DNA from: Hofstenia miamia
Taxonomy: Eukaryota; Xenacoelomorpha; Acoela
Direction of reading: 5' to 3'
Length of the DNA stretch: 64,000 nucleotides
Assembly: GCA_004352715.1 (NCBI GenBank)
Contig: SCFE01000036.1
Span: forward strand, 1,995,895-2,059,894
Part shown: one piece after another, positions 10,251 through 21,619 of the stretch
Layout of the letters: each line of letters starts with the position of its first letter
How positions within the stretch are numbered: position 1 is the stretch's first letter
Made by a program: the position numbers and the translations under genes
Notes under the pieces: model-generated
Databases searched by the model: none
What the model was told of the DNA's origin: nothing
Seen by the model: the letters and a program-made list of their open reading frames with translations, nothing else

Positions 10251-11020
10251 ATGACAATAGGAAAAAAAGGCAGCGCAAAGAAAACAGCACCCAGGGTAGT
10301 AACCCCTAGAACAATGCAATCATCACCATACACCAGTGAAAATTCATCCCCCAACAGGGAACTACAGTCCCTACATTCACCCCCAGAGACGAACCCTCAA
10401 GAGATAATCGATATGCTAAGAAGAAGCCAAGAAAATGAAGCACTTCTTAGGAATGAAATAGAACAATTAACAAACAAAGTCAGGCAGATGGAACGCCAAA
10501 ACAAAACCATCCTGAGTGAAATCAAATTAAATATGGAAATGCGACTAGAAAAGCAAAGCAACCTATTCCAAAACAAGATCAAAATCCTCACACACCAACT
10601 ATCTGAATCAAACAAAAGATTCTTAGAACAAAATCAACAATGGTAGGAAAAAGTCAGCAACTGAAAAGAACAAACAGACAGTTAATAGAGGACAATGATT
10701 TACAAGCAGGAGAACTGGAGCAACTAACGACAAACTAAGATTGCTACAGCAGAAGAAAACCAATTGAATGTACGGACCCATGAAATGGAATTTCATTCAA
10801 GGAAGGAGAGTGAATTGCAAGCACCGCACATGCCGGCTAACAAAGAAGTAATATATGAGGAATTGGACAAAGACTCAGTTGCTGAAAAACAGAAAATTAT
10901 AAATGAGATTATGAAAGCAGTAACCACACAACTACAAGAGAAAAACACAATAAAGAATCGCAATAAACCTAAGTACGAAAACTCAATTCTACCACAACTA
11001 CCAGCCAACAACACAATACC
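10251..11020 (+). pseudogene. gag-like coiled-coil remnant of the LTR element
   Basis: An open frame of 131 codons (10251-10646) starts about 245 bp after the primer site, where gag normally lies. It has a basic, Ser/Thr/Pro-rich N-terminus followed by a long Gln/Asn/Glu/Lys-rich heptad-like coiled coil. The coiled coil is broken by a stop at 10644-10646 and by frameshifts, then resumes in the frame 10764-11020 before running into LTR copy C. No zinc knuckle, protease or RT follows, so the internal region has lost almost all of pol (about 1 kb remains against a usual 4-5 kb). Assignment to gag is from position and composition, not from a recognised domain. Confidence 0.5.
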
Positions 11021-11030
11021 GTGTAGGGCA

Positions 11031-11987
11031 GCAATAATACTTTTGGCAAAACGATGGGGGCGAAATTGCTTCCATTATTTTTAGCTGCCATATTGGCAGA
11101 CAAAAGTTCAAATTTGAAATCAACAGGTACTTTTCTGAATTTGCTATAAATTGATTCAAAACCTTGTAAGCAATTGAGAAAGAATTTTATTTGGAATTCT
11201 TATTTTGTTCTGTTAATATGGTTTGAATATTTATACGATGTCGAGCTAAACAAGTGGTGTTTAGTAGTAGTCTCGATCCATCATCAATATTGATTCTAGG
11301 GTCTTTGTGCCAGAATACGAAAGTGCACTTAGGTTAGGTATGGGAGTTTTTCTCTTTTTTAGCTGACTAGTGATCAACCAGTACATGTATTATAATAAAT
11401 GAATTTGAAATATGGTCAGATGACCAAAACCTAAGTATTATAATATTATTATTTCAGATCCAAATTACTGACTATAAAATGAATGATAAATTGCCTGAGC
11501 ATGTATTAAGTAATAAATGTATGTTAGGAAGCTGCTCAATATTAAACTATTTATTAAAGCCAATATATTCAGTAATGCCTACATGTAATATTAATTAAGC
11601 AGCTAGTAACAAGTCTGGTTGCACATGCATGCAACAGTTTTATGAAATAGAGTTTAAGTCAAATTGTGTCTTGTCTTGAGTATACACTGAGCTAGGATAG
11701 GGTACACATAAATTGTATCACTGAGCTGAGAGGTGGAACTCAACCAAATGGATCATTGAAGGACTGGTGAAACTGGATGCGGAGATCAGCTTTGGGCAGA
11801 TGCCATTATCAATCTTTGGAGAGATTGCTGTATGGCTTCCTCACCTAAATAGTGAATAGTTAAATCTAATTACATTATGTTAAAAGAAGTAAACAAAAGC
11901 TAAACAGTATCTAGTTAGTAAATCCCTACCCAAAAAGATACAACTAATGTTACACAGTAACAAACGATAAACAGTAATAATGCCACA
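11031..11987 (+). mobile_element. LTR copy C (3' LTR of the remnant element)
   Basis: Direct-repeat partner of copy B, alignable from AATAATACTTTTGGCAAAAC to AAACAGTAATAATGCC. The terminal TGGTCGAGGATGTT of the other copies is missing, leaving GCCACA at the edge. No clear polypurine tract precedes it (only GTAGGGCAG), consistent with an internal deletion ending at the LTR. No matching target duplication around B-C was found. Confidence 0.75.
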
Positions 11988-12010
11988 ATGAGATGTCCCT
12001 AGCAAAAATA

Positions 12011-12440
12011 TCAAAATTTTTTCAGACTTTCTACTAATACCAACATCTCTAACTTCATGGACCTGTAATTCCTCATTTTCTTGTAATTTACAGTAAAAAA
12101 CTGTATTGGGTATTTGTTCACATTATTGTTTTCAATGATAGGCATGCCTATTGTTACAGTACTTGCATCAAAGTTAACTGTAAATGGTAGTTTGTAATTT
12201 GGCATATCTAGTGATGGCACTTTTTGAGATCTTCTCTGAATACTTTCAATTTGTCTTCATGATTCATGGTCTACTGAAATATGATGTTCTTTATTTAGTA
12301 GCTTAGATATAAGGTTTGTTTTTCCTACAAGATTAGGATTAAAAGACCTGTAGTAATTCAGAAATCCTATAATCCACTGGATATCTTTCTTGGTTCTTAG
12401 TACCTTGATCTTTTAAATGATGTTTTTTGTGATGGACACT
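12011..12440 (-). pseudogene. Ty3-type RT thumb and RNase H fragment
   Basis: On the minus strand, W-I-I-G-F-L-N-Y-Y-R-S-F matches the Ty3 RT box FLGLxNYYRxF. After a stop the frame 12220-12011 reads F-T-V-N-F-D-A-S (RNase H first catalytic Asp, usually TDAS), then N-Y-R-S-M-K-L-E-M-L (the Glu helix, normally NYsxxExExLA). A stop and lost flanks make it dead. It lies just beyond LTR copy C but on the opposite strand, so it belongs either to a rearranged part of that element or to another one. Confidence 0.8.
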
Positions 12441-12449
12441 GCTCTAATC

Positions 12450-14085
12450 ACCCTCCTAAATACTTCAATATTAATGAAAAAAAGTATAATTGTATGTGCA
12501 CATTAAAAGGTACTCTGAAGAAACAATTTGATTTTTCACAATTCTAACAAACTAGTGTAATAACTAAAAATTCAATCACCACTAAATTAAAATCAAATAG
12601 GCTGAAATCGAAATTCAAATAACTTGCATGTGATCTTTCTTAAATTATGTAAAATATATTTATCTAACAATAATAATTAATAAATGCTTATTTTTCTTTT
12701 CAATCTTAGAAATATATTAAAATGATTTTTAAAAATTCTTAAAAATTCGATTTGATAAATGTATCTAGGTTAAGTTTAATTGGCGTCTCATTTATTTTCT
12801 TGATAACCCTATTCTTTCAATAATAAATTTAAGGAATGTTTTACGAAAGTTAAAATTTCATTAATGAAAATTTTAAACTATTACACATTTCAAGGATAGT
12901 TTTGATCTTTAATTTGAAAATAAATTAAAAATATATTTTCTTGGTATAACTTCAGAGTATTTTCAAATTCAAAATTTCTTATTAGGTTAGTAGATTTCAA
13001 CCTACATATTTCGAGGTTGATGATTTGAGCTTGGAGTATATTTTTTAAAGAATTCTCATTCTAACTGAGTTGTTTCTCATTTATATATATATATATATAT
13101 ATATATTCATTAAAACCAAAAATATTCCCCACATTTTTTTATAGTGAAAGATTTCTTAATGCAAAGTTTTTAAGCATGTGAAAACAAACCGCAAGTTTGT
13201 CGTTTCTCTGGATTGAGACATGGATCGATCCAATCTATTGCTATTCACCGGATATGAATTAGAAAATTTACATTATGGAAATCCATGGATCGTTTTGGAT
13301 CAAAATTAAAGGCTAATAGCTAAATCTATTCGTTCTTATGGTTAGTTTTTACCTGCATTGATAATGGAATAATTTAGGTAACATCAAATCTAATGTCAAA
13401 AATGCTTCCTCATGGATTCTCATTCATTAGGCGTGGAAACGTCTATGTTAAAGGAAAAGGACAGATGTTGACCTATTTTCTGGATGAATTTTAATTGAAG
13501 TTTTCATAGGCCTTTGTAATTGTTTTTTGTTATTCGAAATATCATTGAATTACACATTCATTTTATACATTCTATATACATTTCTTATATATAATACCTA
13601 TGTAATCTCGATAAATAAATAAATTCATAAATAAACAATATATATATATATATATAATAAAATTACATTCATTGGATTTTTTACAGGTGGACGTTATATT
13701 TTGATTTTCTAAGAGTGGCCGGTTTAATTTTCCTGCTACTGTATTTTACCACCCTAAGCTAAAATATAGATATACATGCACATTTTCTATATCAATTTTC
13801 ATATATCTATTTGGATGTTTCACAGCATTCATGATTTAATTAATTTTACCGTACTATACAAACATATTTCAAATCTAATTATCATACTGATTTCAATCAA
13901 AAAATGGCGTATAGAAAATATATATAATTTAATCGAATTGTATTAAAATTCCTTAACTAAAATACATTTTAACTATTATATATCAGCTTCCGAAAATCGA
14001 CCATTTTGTTAGAATGTTATTCTTTATGCAAATACTTTTTATTAAAATGTCGGTTAAAATTACAGCTTTGTGCATAGTAGTTCGG
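12450..14085. other. AT-rich intergenic sequence with two short (TA)n runs
   Basis: TA microsatellites lie at 13083-13106 and 13639-13658. No coding frame or terminal repeat was recognised in the rest. Confidence 0.5.
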
Positions 14086-14117
14086 ATTAATTAAAAAAAT
14101 TCAAATTTTAAGACCAA

Positions 14118-14178
14118 AGACCTCCTTGCTTCTATCACATTGCTTGTCTGTATGTTGAAATACCAAAGTATCTTACCC
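14118..14178 (-). mobile_element. Short Dong/R4-like endonuclease fragment
   Basis: About 60 bp matches the copy at 2565-2625, encoding K-I-L-W-Y-F-N-I-Q-T and V-I-E-A-R-R on the minus strand. It is joined directly to the C-terminal end of the Tc1-like transposase relic and has no TAA tract beside it. Confidence 0.7.
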
Positions 14179-14895
14179 TTTTGCAAGAATGACCGGGTGT
14201 ATCTGTCTTGGGATTGATTCATATAAGGTATTAATAGTACTATCAGAAACTGAATAAAATTCAAATTCGAGCTTTTTCTTAATTGATCAAATTTTCGAAT
14301 TTGTTTCCTACAACTCGATTTTTTATGACTTCCCATAAGGTTTCCATTATATTAAGGTCAGTTGATCTTGCTGGCATGATTCTTTCCTTGTATTCCATCA
14401 TTTTTGAACTTTTGTGGCATGGCGGATTGTTGTCTGTTGAAATATGCTGTTTTCATCTAGCAGAGGCTGTACATGGATGTTTAAATTTTGAATACATTTA
14501 CTTCCAATTAAAATTCCCATCCATCCTGACCATTTTTCAAAGCGCAGATAAATCCAACAACCATCAATTTTTTGGAGTCATTTGGAACTTTCTTTGATAA
14601 ATGCTTGGACTTACATTGTTTCCTGTTCAGATGGTCTTCTGACAAACTACACATGTCTTCCTGAGAGTTGTACACAATTTTCATCTGAAAATATTACCTT
14701 CGCCTAGTCTAAATCTGCATGGTTTCTCTCTTTAACCAGGAGAATTTTTACTTGTATACGTGACAAAAGTGGTTTGCCTACCGCTCTGCTACCATATAGC
14801 CTATATTTGTTTAAAATTCTTTGAATTGTAGAATCATGCGCCATACATTTTTCAACTGTTTTGGCGACAAAGGTACCAGTGACAACCCAGGGATC
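14175..14895 (-). pseudogene. Tc1-like transposase relic
   Basis: Minus-strand reading from 14895 gives D-S-T-I-Q-R-I-L-N-K-Y-R-L-Y-G and K-P-L-L-S (end of the HTH region), A-K-V-I-F-S-D-E-N (first catalytic Asp box, usually wSDEs), then after frame changes F-Q-Q near the second Asp box with H-A-T-K, then D-L-N-I-M-E-T-L-W-E-V-I-K-N (the Glu box, normally SPDLNPIE) and Y-E-S-I-P-R-Q-I (the C-terminal SIPxRI box). The order is that of a Tc1 enzyme. Stops and frameshifts are frequent, the N-terminal HTH is missing, and no TIRs were found around it. Confidence 0.8.
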
Positions 14896-15116
14896 AACGC
14901 TAATGTGAAAAACATTAGTCTGAACTATTATGCATACGTGTGTGTGTATTAAAATTTCTTAAATAGTCTTAAATTGGTTAATATAATTATGTGATGTATA
15001 TGATTAAGCGTGTTGTAGTGCAATTATAAAAGTTAGCATAATATTTCAAGTTGGGAATATACATAAATAGGAATGAAGAAAGCACGAATTATCATGATCA
15101 TATTATTACAGTAGTA

Positions 15117-15120
<4 letters not shown>

Positions 15121-15156
<36 letters not shown>
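15121..15156. repeat. (TA)n microsatellite
   Basis: Uninterrupted TA run. Confidence 0.95.
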
Positions 15157-15158
<2 letters not shown>

Positions 15159-15210
15159 GCAAGAAATTATTTAATACAATTTTATTTTCAAAATTGCCCC
15201 ATAGACATGT

Positions 15211-15247
15211 TATTATTATTATTATCATTATTATTATTATTATTATT
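15211..15247. repeat. (TTA)n microsatellite
   Basis: TTA units with one TCA interruption. This is an unoccupied example of the tract type used by the Dong-like copies in this window. Confidence 0.95.
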
Positions 15248-15259
15248 GGTATTTTTAAT

Positions 15260-16840
15260 ATTTTATTGATTTTCTAGGCCATAGAAACTTCCATATTCAA
15301 TTGGTATTTTGACGTATAATATATTTATCAAGAGAGTTCACCATTTGCTAATAAATTTGAGATAATTTGAGTTTTGGTAGAAAATAATTTTTTTTACTTT
15401 CAAGCCATTCAGTCGATTGTGATTCAGAAGGAAGGGATTAATGTTCTCCTGCATTGCCCTAATAATAAGAGTTTGCACTTGGGTTTTGGCATTTAGGATC
15501 AAGCAACTGTTATTTATGATATGTCTTTTGCTAATAACGTACTTCTTCTAATAAGCTTGCTAAGTATTATTATTATTATTTGTTCCATGTTTCTATGGCT
15601 GTCTTGATGCATATTTCCTAGAATAGTGAAATTGATGTTTTAAATTTAATGATAAAAGCCTAATGCAGTTTTAAAATAGTATAAATTGAATAATCCACTT
15701 TGGAAATGCCTCATACTAATGAGAGAAACAGAAAATACAAACTACTTCAATGTAATTCTAATTCTATTTAAAATATATTTATTGTGAAATGCTTTTTGAT
15801 GAATATTACTACAAAATTTACATTACTGTGAAAATAGTTCTTTTCAAATCCCATGATTTTTAATCCCCATGTGTTTCAAAACATAAGCAAAGCATCAAAC
15901 AATTTTCATAAATTCACTTTGATAGGTTGCAATAGTATTTCAAATTTTAATTTTACATTTAACCAAAAAAATTGCTAAGAGTATAGTGATTACTGTTTGT
16001 GTACTGCATACTGCTTAAGAATTTTGAAAAAAAATAAAAATCCAAATGCTCTATCTTAATGGAGATTATATCCGGGCACGGATCTGGTTCAATAAAGATT
16101 GAAGAGTAGATATTAACTAGTTACAGCAAATGATTTTCTTAATTAACAAATAATTGTATTAAGCCTTTAGTATGAATATCAGTTCATTGTTTGATAGATT
16201 TACAACCGTCTTATTTAAGCATTGAGTTGCCATATTAAGTTAATAAGATGAATTTTGAATAATACTTTACACAAAAACTGCGCCATTTGGCTCTTACCAA
16301 TTTTTTCTACAAACTTTTGAACATATATTATTATTGCATGTGTTTCCACCAATAGAATTAAGCGCATTAGAAAAAACATTATTTTTTAGGCTGTTTGCCA
16401 ATATTTTTACCGGTCATGTGATGTTGTTAGCTGAAAATGATTTGAAAGTTCATAACGACTTGCATTTTTATGCAGATTTTCAATAGCAGAAAAATATTCC
16501 TATAATTGCAAAATTATTGGTTTGAAATATTTTCAGAAGAAAATCCGACAACACAATATCCAAATCATTTCCAACAATTGAATTACAAATATATCTATTG
16601 GAATTTGATTAAGCTATATTCCTTAAGTAAACGTAATCGCAAATTAGTGGAATACACTTTCTACACAATTATTTAAAAAAACATAATTAACGCTAGTAAT
16701 TTGTATGCTAATAAATAATAACTAAAAACATAGTGATAGTTTCTACATTTTTAAGCATAATATTTTAACACACTTAAGCACATAACACAATCCTAAGAGT
16801 TTCATTTTTCAACACTAAATAACTTTACCTATAATGGATA
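15260..16840. other. AT-rich intergenic sequence, nothing recognised
   Basis: Only short TTA runs (for example near 15568-15580) and poly-A/T stretches. No coding or structural signal was seen. Confidence 0.5.
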
Positions 16841-16847
16841 CGCATAG

Positions 16848-17209
16848 GTTTTGTGCTTAGACTTGTCACACTGTATGTTTGTAGCAAATGTGTGCATGCT
16901 TCTGATTTGTGTAAACGTTCAGGACTTGTCAAACATCATACTGTCAATGGTTCCAAATGTGAAAGTTCAGGGCTACCACCTCGTTCACTTGGAATAACGC
17001 CTGTATTTCCCTCACTTTCTGATACTGAAATGTTTTCTATTCCTACAAGAAAGATTGTTCCAATCAGCTGCCGTAATCTCTGAGCTAAAGCTGTGAATCA
17101 CTCTTTTAGTAAGGTTAAGCGGGAACCAAGTTTCATTAATCATTGGGTGGAGATTTTTATTTTGCCTGCTTGTGTTCTNGGTTTTGTGCTTAGACTTGTC
17201 ACACTGTAT
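16848..17209. other. 30-bp exact repeat flanking a single-N join
   Basis: The 30 bases at 16848-16877 recur exactly at 17180-17209, directly after a single N at 17179. The same pattern (sequence restarting after N with bases already seen upstream) occurs at 36414 and 43985, so this is probably a scaffold or gap-fill join and not biology. Confidence 0.7.
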
Positions 17210-17305
17210 TGCGTTGCATATCTAAACTTCAGCATTGAACTTAAATCATTACAATTTAAGGCTATTCAAAAAATTTTAGCTTGCTTTAAGCTTTCCATTC
17301 TGCAT

Positions 17306-17308
17306 ATA

Positions 17309-17381
<73 letters not shown>
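17306..17381. repeat. (TA)n microsatellite
   Basis: A long TA run with one G interruption. Confidence 0.95.
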
Positions 17382-17382
<1 letters not shown>

Positions 17383-17764
17383 TTCGTGATTCTAGATAAG
17401 ACATTTTTATAAATCAAACAATGAAAATGAACTCAAAGTTATCAAAATTTAATGAAAGAAATGAATGTAGATACACAAAATGGAATAGAATATGAAATTT
17501 AGAACTTTATCAATGACTTTAGCTAATTGAAATATATTCCAGCAACAACAATGCGAATTCAAACATGTCGGAGTCGATGCATAATTTTCTTTGAAATTTG
17601 ATAATTTTTTCAAACAGCGTATGCGTTACTGCAATTCCATAATTTGAATGGAAAAATGTAGATTTGGACTAGTGTGATAACAAGTAGGAATCCTTGCACA
17701 CTTTGCCACAATTTCTATTGTTTCATAATACTGCAATCTGCAATCATTGAGAAAATTTTAACCC

Positions 17765-17825
17765 TATTTTAACCTGATTAACCGGCTCTTGCAGATTAAT
17801 CGGGTTTAACCGGACCGGATCCAGC
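17765..17825 (-). repeat. TAGTGCTG...CCGGTTAA dispersed repeat, copy 1
   Basis: Read on the minus strand it starts TAGTGCTGGATCCGG and continues through repeated CCGGTTAA / TTAATC words. Related copies start at 34571 (TAGTGCTGTGCG) and 43892/45094 (TAGTGTTGTGTG). The TAGTG start is typical of hAT termini; the second end was not identified. Confidence 0.55.
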
Positions 17826-17834
17826 ACTAGTTTC

Positions 17835-18670
17835 TACTAGTGTTAATCACACTGTGGAGGTTTGATGTACAAAAAATATGCTAAAAATACACTTACAAGC
17901 TGAGAATTGGTGTCAACTTTTTTTTTTAGAAATAATGCAAAGAAGAAATTCGAGAAATGCTGAATCTCAGAGAAAGAAGCTTAGATACATGTAGATATTT
18001 CTAGAAATGCTGAATGTATTTTAAGGAACTTCAGATAATTTTATGTCAACTAATCAAAATACTATTGTTTTTCCTGAATTGCCTCATTGTTTTTTGAATG
18101 TAGTCAGATGTCAAAAACAGCAAATTAGAAATCTTAAAAAAGCTCATTCATTGCTTTGGTTGCTTAAAGCAAATTGTTATATCAAATACTGATCTCTGGG
18201 AGAGGTGTTTTTATGGCTCTCTTTAATTGATTTTACTGCAAATTGCCAAACCGTGATTAAGTAGGCCAAGCCGAGGCTTATAAGTAAATCATAGGGCAAT
18301 AAAATACTGAATAATTTGATTAAATTCGAACCAATATAACCGCAAACCCTGATGACAATGAGTAACGCGCAAACCTCAAATGATTTTTTGAATGAGTAGT
18401 ATTCTGAAATCTGTTGGGCCAGTTTTTTTATTCAAACAACTTGCTCCAAGGTTCTTGGGTGTATTAGGACATGACCCATCATATTACGCTTGCAAACTGT
18501 GTTGATTCTCCCTTGCCAAAACGTTTTCAACCTTAACGAAGGGATTTTCATAAGTCAGTAGCTTGTCTAAGGGTAGACTAATTGCTCAAAGCATACAAGT
18601 ATATACTTAAATATTTATCAGAGTTGAGTACGAACCTAAATTATTAAGGCCTCTCCAAGGCACACACCTT
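17835..18670. other. AT-rich intergenic sequence, nothing recognised
   Basis: No supported coding frame, repeat boundary or RNA gene. Confidence 0.5.
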
Positions 18671-18675
18671 CAATA

Positions 18676-18842
18676 GTAATATAATATATTAAGTAATATA
18701 AAGTAATATAATGTAATATAATATAATATAACATAACATAACATAATATAATATAATATAATGTAATATAATATAATATGATATAATATAATATAATATA
18801 ACATAACATAACATAATATAGTATAATATAGTATAATATAAT
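18676..18842. repeat. Pentanucleotide satellite (AATAT)n with AACAT variants
   Basis: About 33 five-base units, mostly TAATA, with two blocks of TAACA and a few TAGTA/TAATG variants. The long minus-strand open frames across it (runs of Tyr, Ile, Leu) come from the repeat and are not genes. Confidence 0.95.
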
Positions 18843-19256
18843 TCAAAATTGTAATGGTTGAAATTGAAAAGCTTATCACTGTCCCATACCGATCCCATAG
18901 TTTGTTTTCTAATCGTATTCCCAATACCTTCGCAGATCCTTCAGGCATCTACAGAAAAATCCACCAAGTATATTGAATAAAATTTTGTGCAATATAAGAG
19001 AAAAGTCATTTTAATTGTTAACCGCCACAATAATTAAATTGCCAGGCTGTCAAGATTAATCGATTACAGATTACTAGATCAGCTATATACGTATTAATCG
19101 ATTAGGAATTTGAAAATCGATTAATCCCATTGCTAAAACAAATCATAAAATTTAATTTGACTCACTCATTTTGACAAACTAATTCGTGCCTTCGTATGAT
19201 TATGATAAAAATATGGCCGTGAAAACCAAACTATTCTTGCTGAGAGTCTAGCTATA

Positions 19257-19430
19257 AACCAAACGAGCTTTGATGTTAAAATTATTAGGCTACATCATGG
19301 CTGCTTCCTTTGTACAAACTTTGTAAGAAATTTCGGACTTTTTTGCTTTTACATCATTTCTACAATGAAAATGTCCCTGATTAGTCGTGAAAGAAAGTGT
19401 CATGTTTGGAACTGCCGAAAATCAATGCAG
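19257..19430 (+). repeat. Dispersed repeat, copy 1 (partner at 21437-21612)
   Basis: Alignable over about 170 bp with 21437-21612: CCAAAC...TTTGA...AAAATTA, CTACATCAT, AACTTTGTAA, ATTTCTA, ATTAGTCGTGAAA, TTTGGAACTGCC. Same orientation, moderate divergence. Upstream, 19050-19130 has three ATTAATCGATTA-type palindromic words within 90 bp. Confidence 0.75.
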
Positions 19431-19439
19431 TACTGTACT

Positions 19440-20940
19440 GGAAACAAAAAAGTTAATAAAAAATTAAGTAATGCTAATAAATAAAGGCGTTTTTAGCACA
19501 TTAAATATTGAGTTTTAATAGACCACACACAAGATTTTTTAACACCTCAAGTGACACTTTGGTACATAGTAAATGCACTAATATTGAACTAATTCAAAAG
19601 ATGTTATCCGTTTAAAACATTGCAACATATCATCATAAATTACAATTCATAATGCATTAATAAATATGTGAATGCGATTTGTGCCTTGATGCCTACACTA
19701 TTACAATTGGAACTATTTGAGAAGTAGTACATTTGATATATATATATGTACAGAGTGCAAATGAGCTTAAATATTTGAAGGGTTTTCTTATGTTTGACAA
19801 ACAGAACTGGTAAAAAGTTTCCATGTCAATTCGATCACAATTTTACAATAATCTTTCTGACAAGCAAATATACAGATAAACCAAATCCAATAACAAAAAA
19901 TAGATCGAAATATCAAGTTAAATTTAGATAATTAGCACCAACTTCAAAAATCTTTAAATTCAAATAAACGCAGCTTTTTTGGAAAGGTTTTCCTGGTTGA
20001 TTCATTTCACAGATAATATGGCCATTTTGAAATATTTCATTCATAATTTAACGGAGACGGTAGAGCGAAAATCTAATTCACAGGTACAATTAGCTAACTA
20101 GGTTAGTAATTACAATTAATAAACAATTCATAGTACCTAGTCTATTGTTGAAATTAAATTTTATAGGTATTATCTCATGCAATCTTTAAAACAAACAAAT
20201 AATAAACTGCTTAAGTATACACGTTTATAATGCCCAACACTGCTTTTAGCAAATTATGCTGAAATTTTGGGGAATTAAAATCTGTCTCAATGGGAAAAAG
20301 TTGAAAGAAGTTTATTTTAGTTTTATGACTTTTATTCTGCATGTGCTGTGCAAAATTTCCTTATTAATCAGATCCACTGTAGCACTTAATAATAAATCTA
20401 TTAACCTAATTTACTACTACTAACTTGTATTTATAAAGCATCTAATAGAGTCATATACACAATTGTCTAGAAGCTATAATATTTCATATCCGTTTACTAA
20501 ATATTATTAATAAACATTATTCTATGACAAAATTTCAAAGAAAGACATAAACTCTTAAATGAACGTTTACATAATGACACATGGACTATAAACAATATTT
20601 ATAAATGAAAACTATTTTTAGATCTGCAGTCTTATAGCACAAATCCTAATAAATGATAAAATGTCCCTGGATTTTTCATTCGAATTTTATCCCAACACCT
20701 AATTGACAAGATGTATAAGATGTGCAGGTTTTTAATAATTTTAAATCATATGTGATGACGTCCAAGAGTTCACTCTCTAAATTTGCTGAGATTAGATTTA
20801 TCTTAGATGTTTGCTGCCACACATTATGTCGCACAATTTTTGACATGATTATCCAAGCATTCCAATAGTTTTTCTTGCTATAGAGGCTTTATTTTTCAAT
20901 GATGATATCTAAGCAATATTTTAGAGGATAGAAACCTGCA
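19440..20940. other. AT-rich intergenic sequence, nothing recognised
   Basis: No supported gene or element boundary. A (TTA)n run follows at 20947-20980. Confidence 0.5.
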
Positions 20941-20988
20941 TTTTAATTATTATTATTTTTACAATTATTATTATTATTATTTGAAATT

Positions 20989-21435
20989 TTGGCGATTAAA
21001 CTTAAAAATTACTGCTTTCACCAAAATTCAATTAAGTTACTTATGCGTTTTTTTAGAAAACAGAAACAACGTCAATTATTTAATAATAGGAAATCTGAAT
21101 ACGTTACAACCGATCGAGGAATGCCTCAAGACATAGTGCCAGGGAAAACTTTATTTGCAAAATATGTAAATGAAATTATGAAACATGTGAAATATAGGGA
21201 AATATACCAATTTTGCTGACGATACTTGCCTCATAAATTCTGGTAAAGATGCATTTAGGGCCACGAAAAATTTATAGTGATATTGAAAATCTTTCTAGTT
21301 ATTTCACATCCAAACAATTAAAAATCAATATTTAAAAACGCAATTCGTTATAATTCCCCCCCATGCTGTAAAAGAAATAACAAACAAAATCGAACTAACT
21401 GTTAACGACGTTCAGATAAAACAAAGTGATCATGC
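20989..21435 (+). pseudogene. Non-LTR reverse transcriptase fragment (I/Jockey type)
   Basis: The plus strand reads K-S-E-Y-V-T-T-D-R-G-M-P-Q-D, equivalent to the RT box GVPQG, then L-F-A-K-Y-V-N-E-I, the usual LLFxxYxND. After a one-base frame change comes F-A-D-D-T-C-L, an intact FADD palm box, then L-K-I-N-I-x-K-T-Q-F, the next conserved strand. The order is right for Jockey/I-type RT. A frameshift near 21217 and stops inactivate it. At about 21437 it ends abruptly at the dispersed repeat shared with 19257. Confidence 0.78.
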
Positions 21436-21436
21436 T

Positions 21437-21612
21437 ACCAAACAAGGTTTGAGGTCAAAATTACTAGTCTACATCATAGCCATAGCTGTTTCAAATGTAC
21501 AGACATAAACTTTGTAAAAAATTTCGAACTATTTTGCTTTTGTATCATTTCTATATTGAAAATGTACTCCATTAGTCGTGAAAAGAAAGTGTCTTGTTTG
21601 GAACTGCCAAAA
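21437..21612 (+). repeat. Dispersed repeat, copy 2
   Basis: Partner of 19257-19430, directly abutting the RT fragment on its left side. Here it replaces the expected RT thumb. Confidence 0.75.
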
Positions 21613-21619
21613 AATATTA

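Noticed and set aside
15051-15269. Plus frame with Ile-Tyr and poly-Leu runs; similar frames at 17093-17389, 35343-35612 and 41848-42045
   Set aside because: Translations of TA and TTA microsatellites, some including Ns.
18670-18948. Long minus-strand frames of Tyr, Ile and Leu
   Set aside because: They are translations of the pentanucleotide satellite, not genes.
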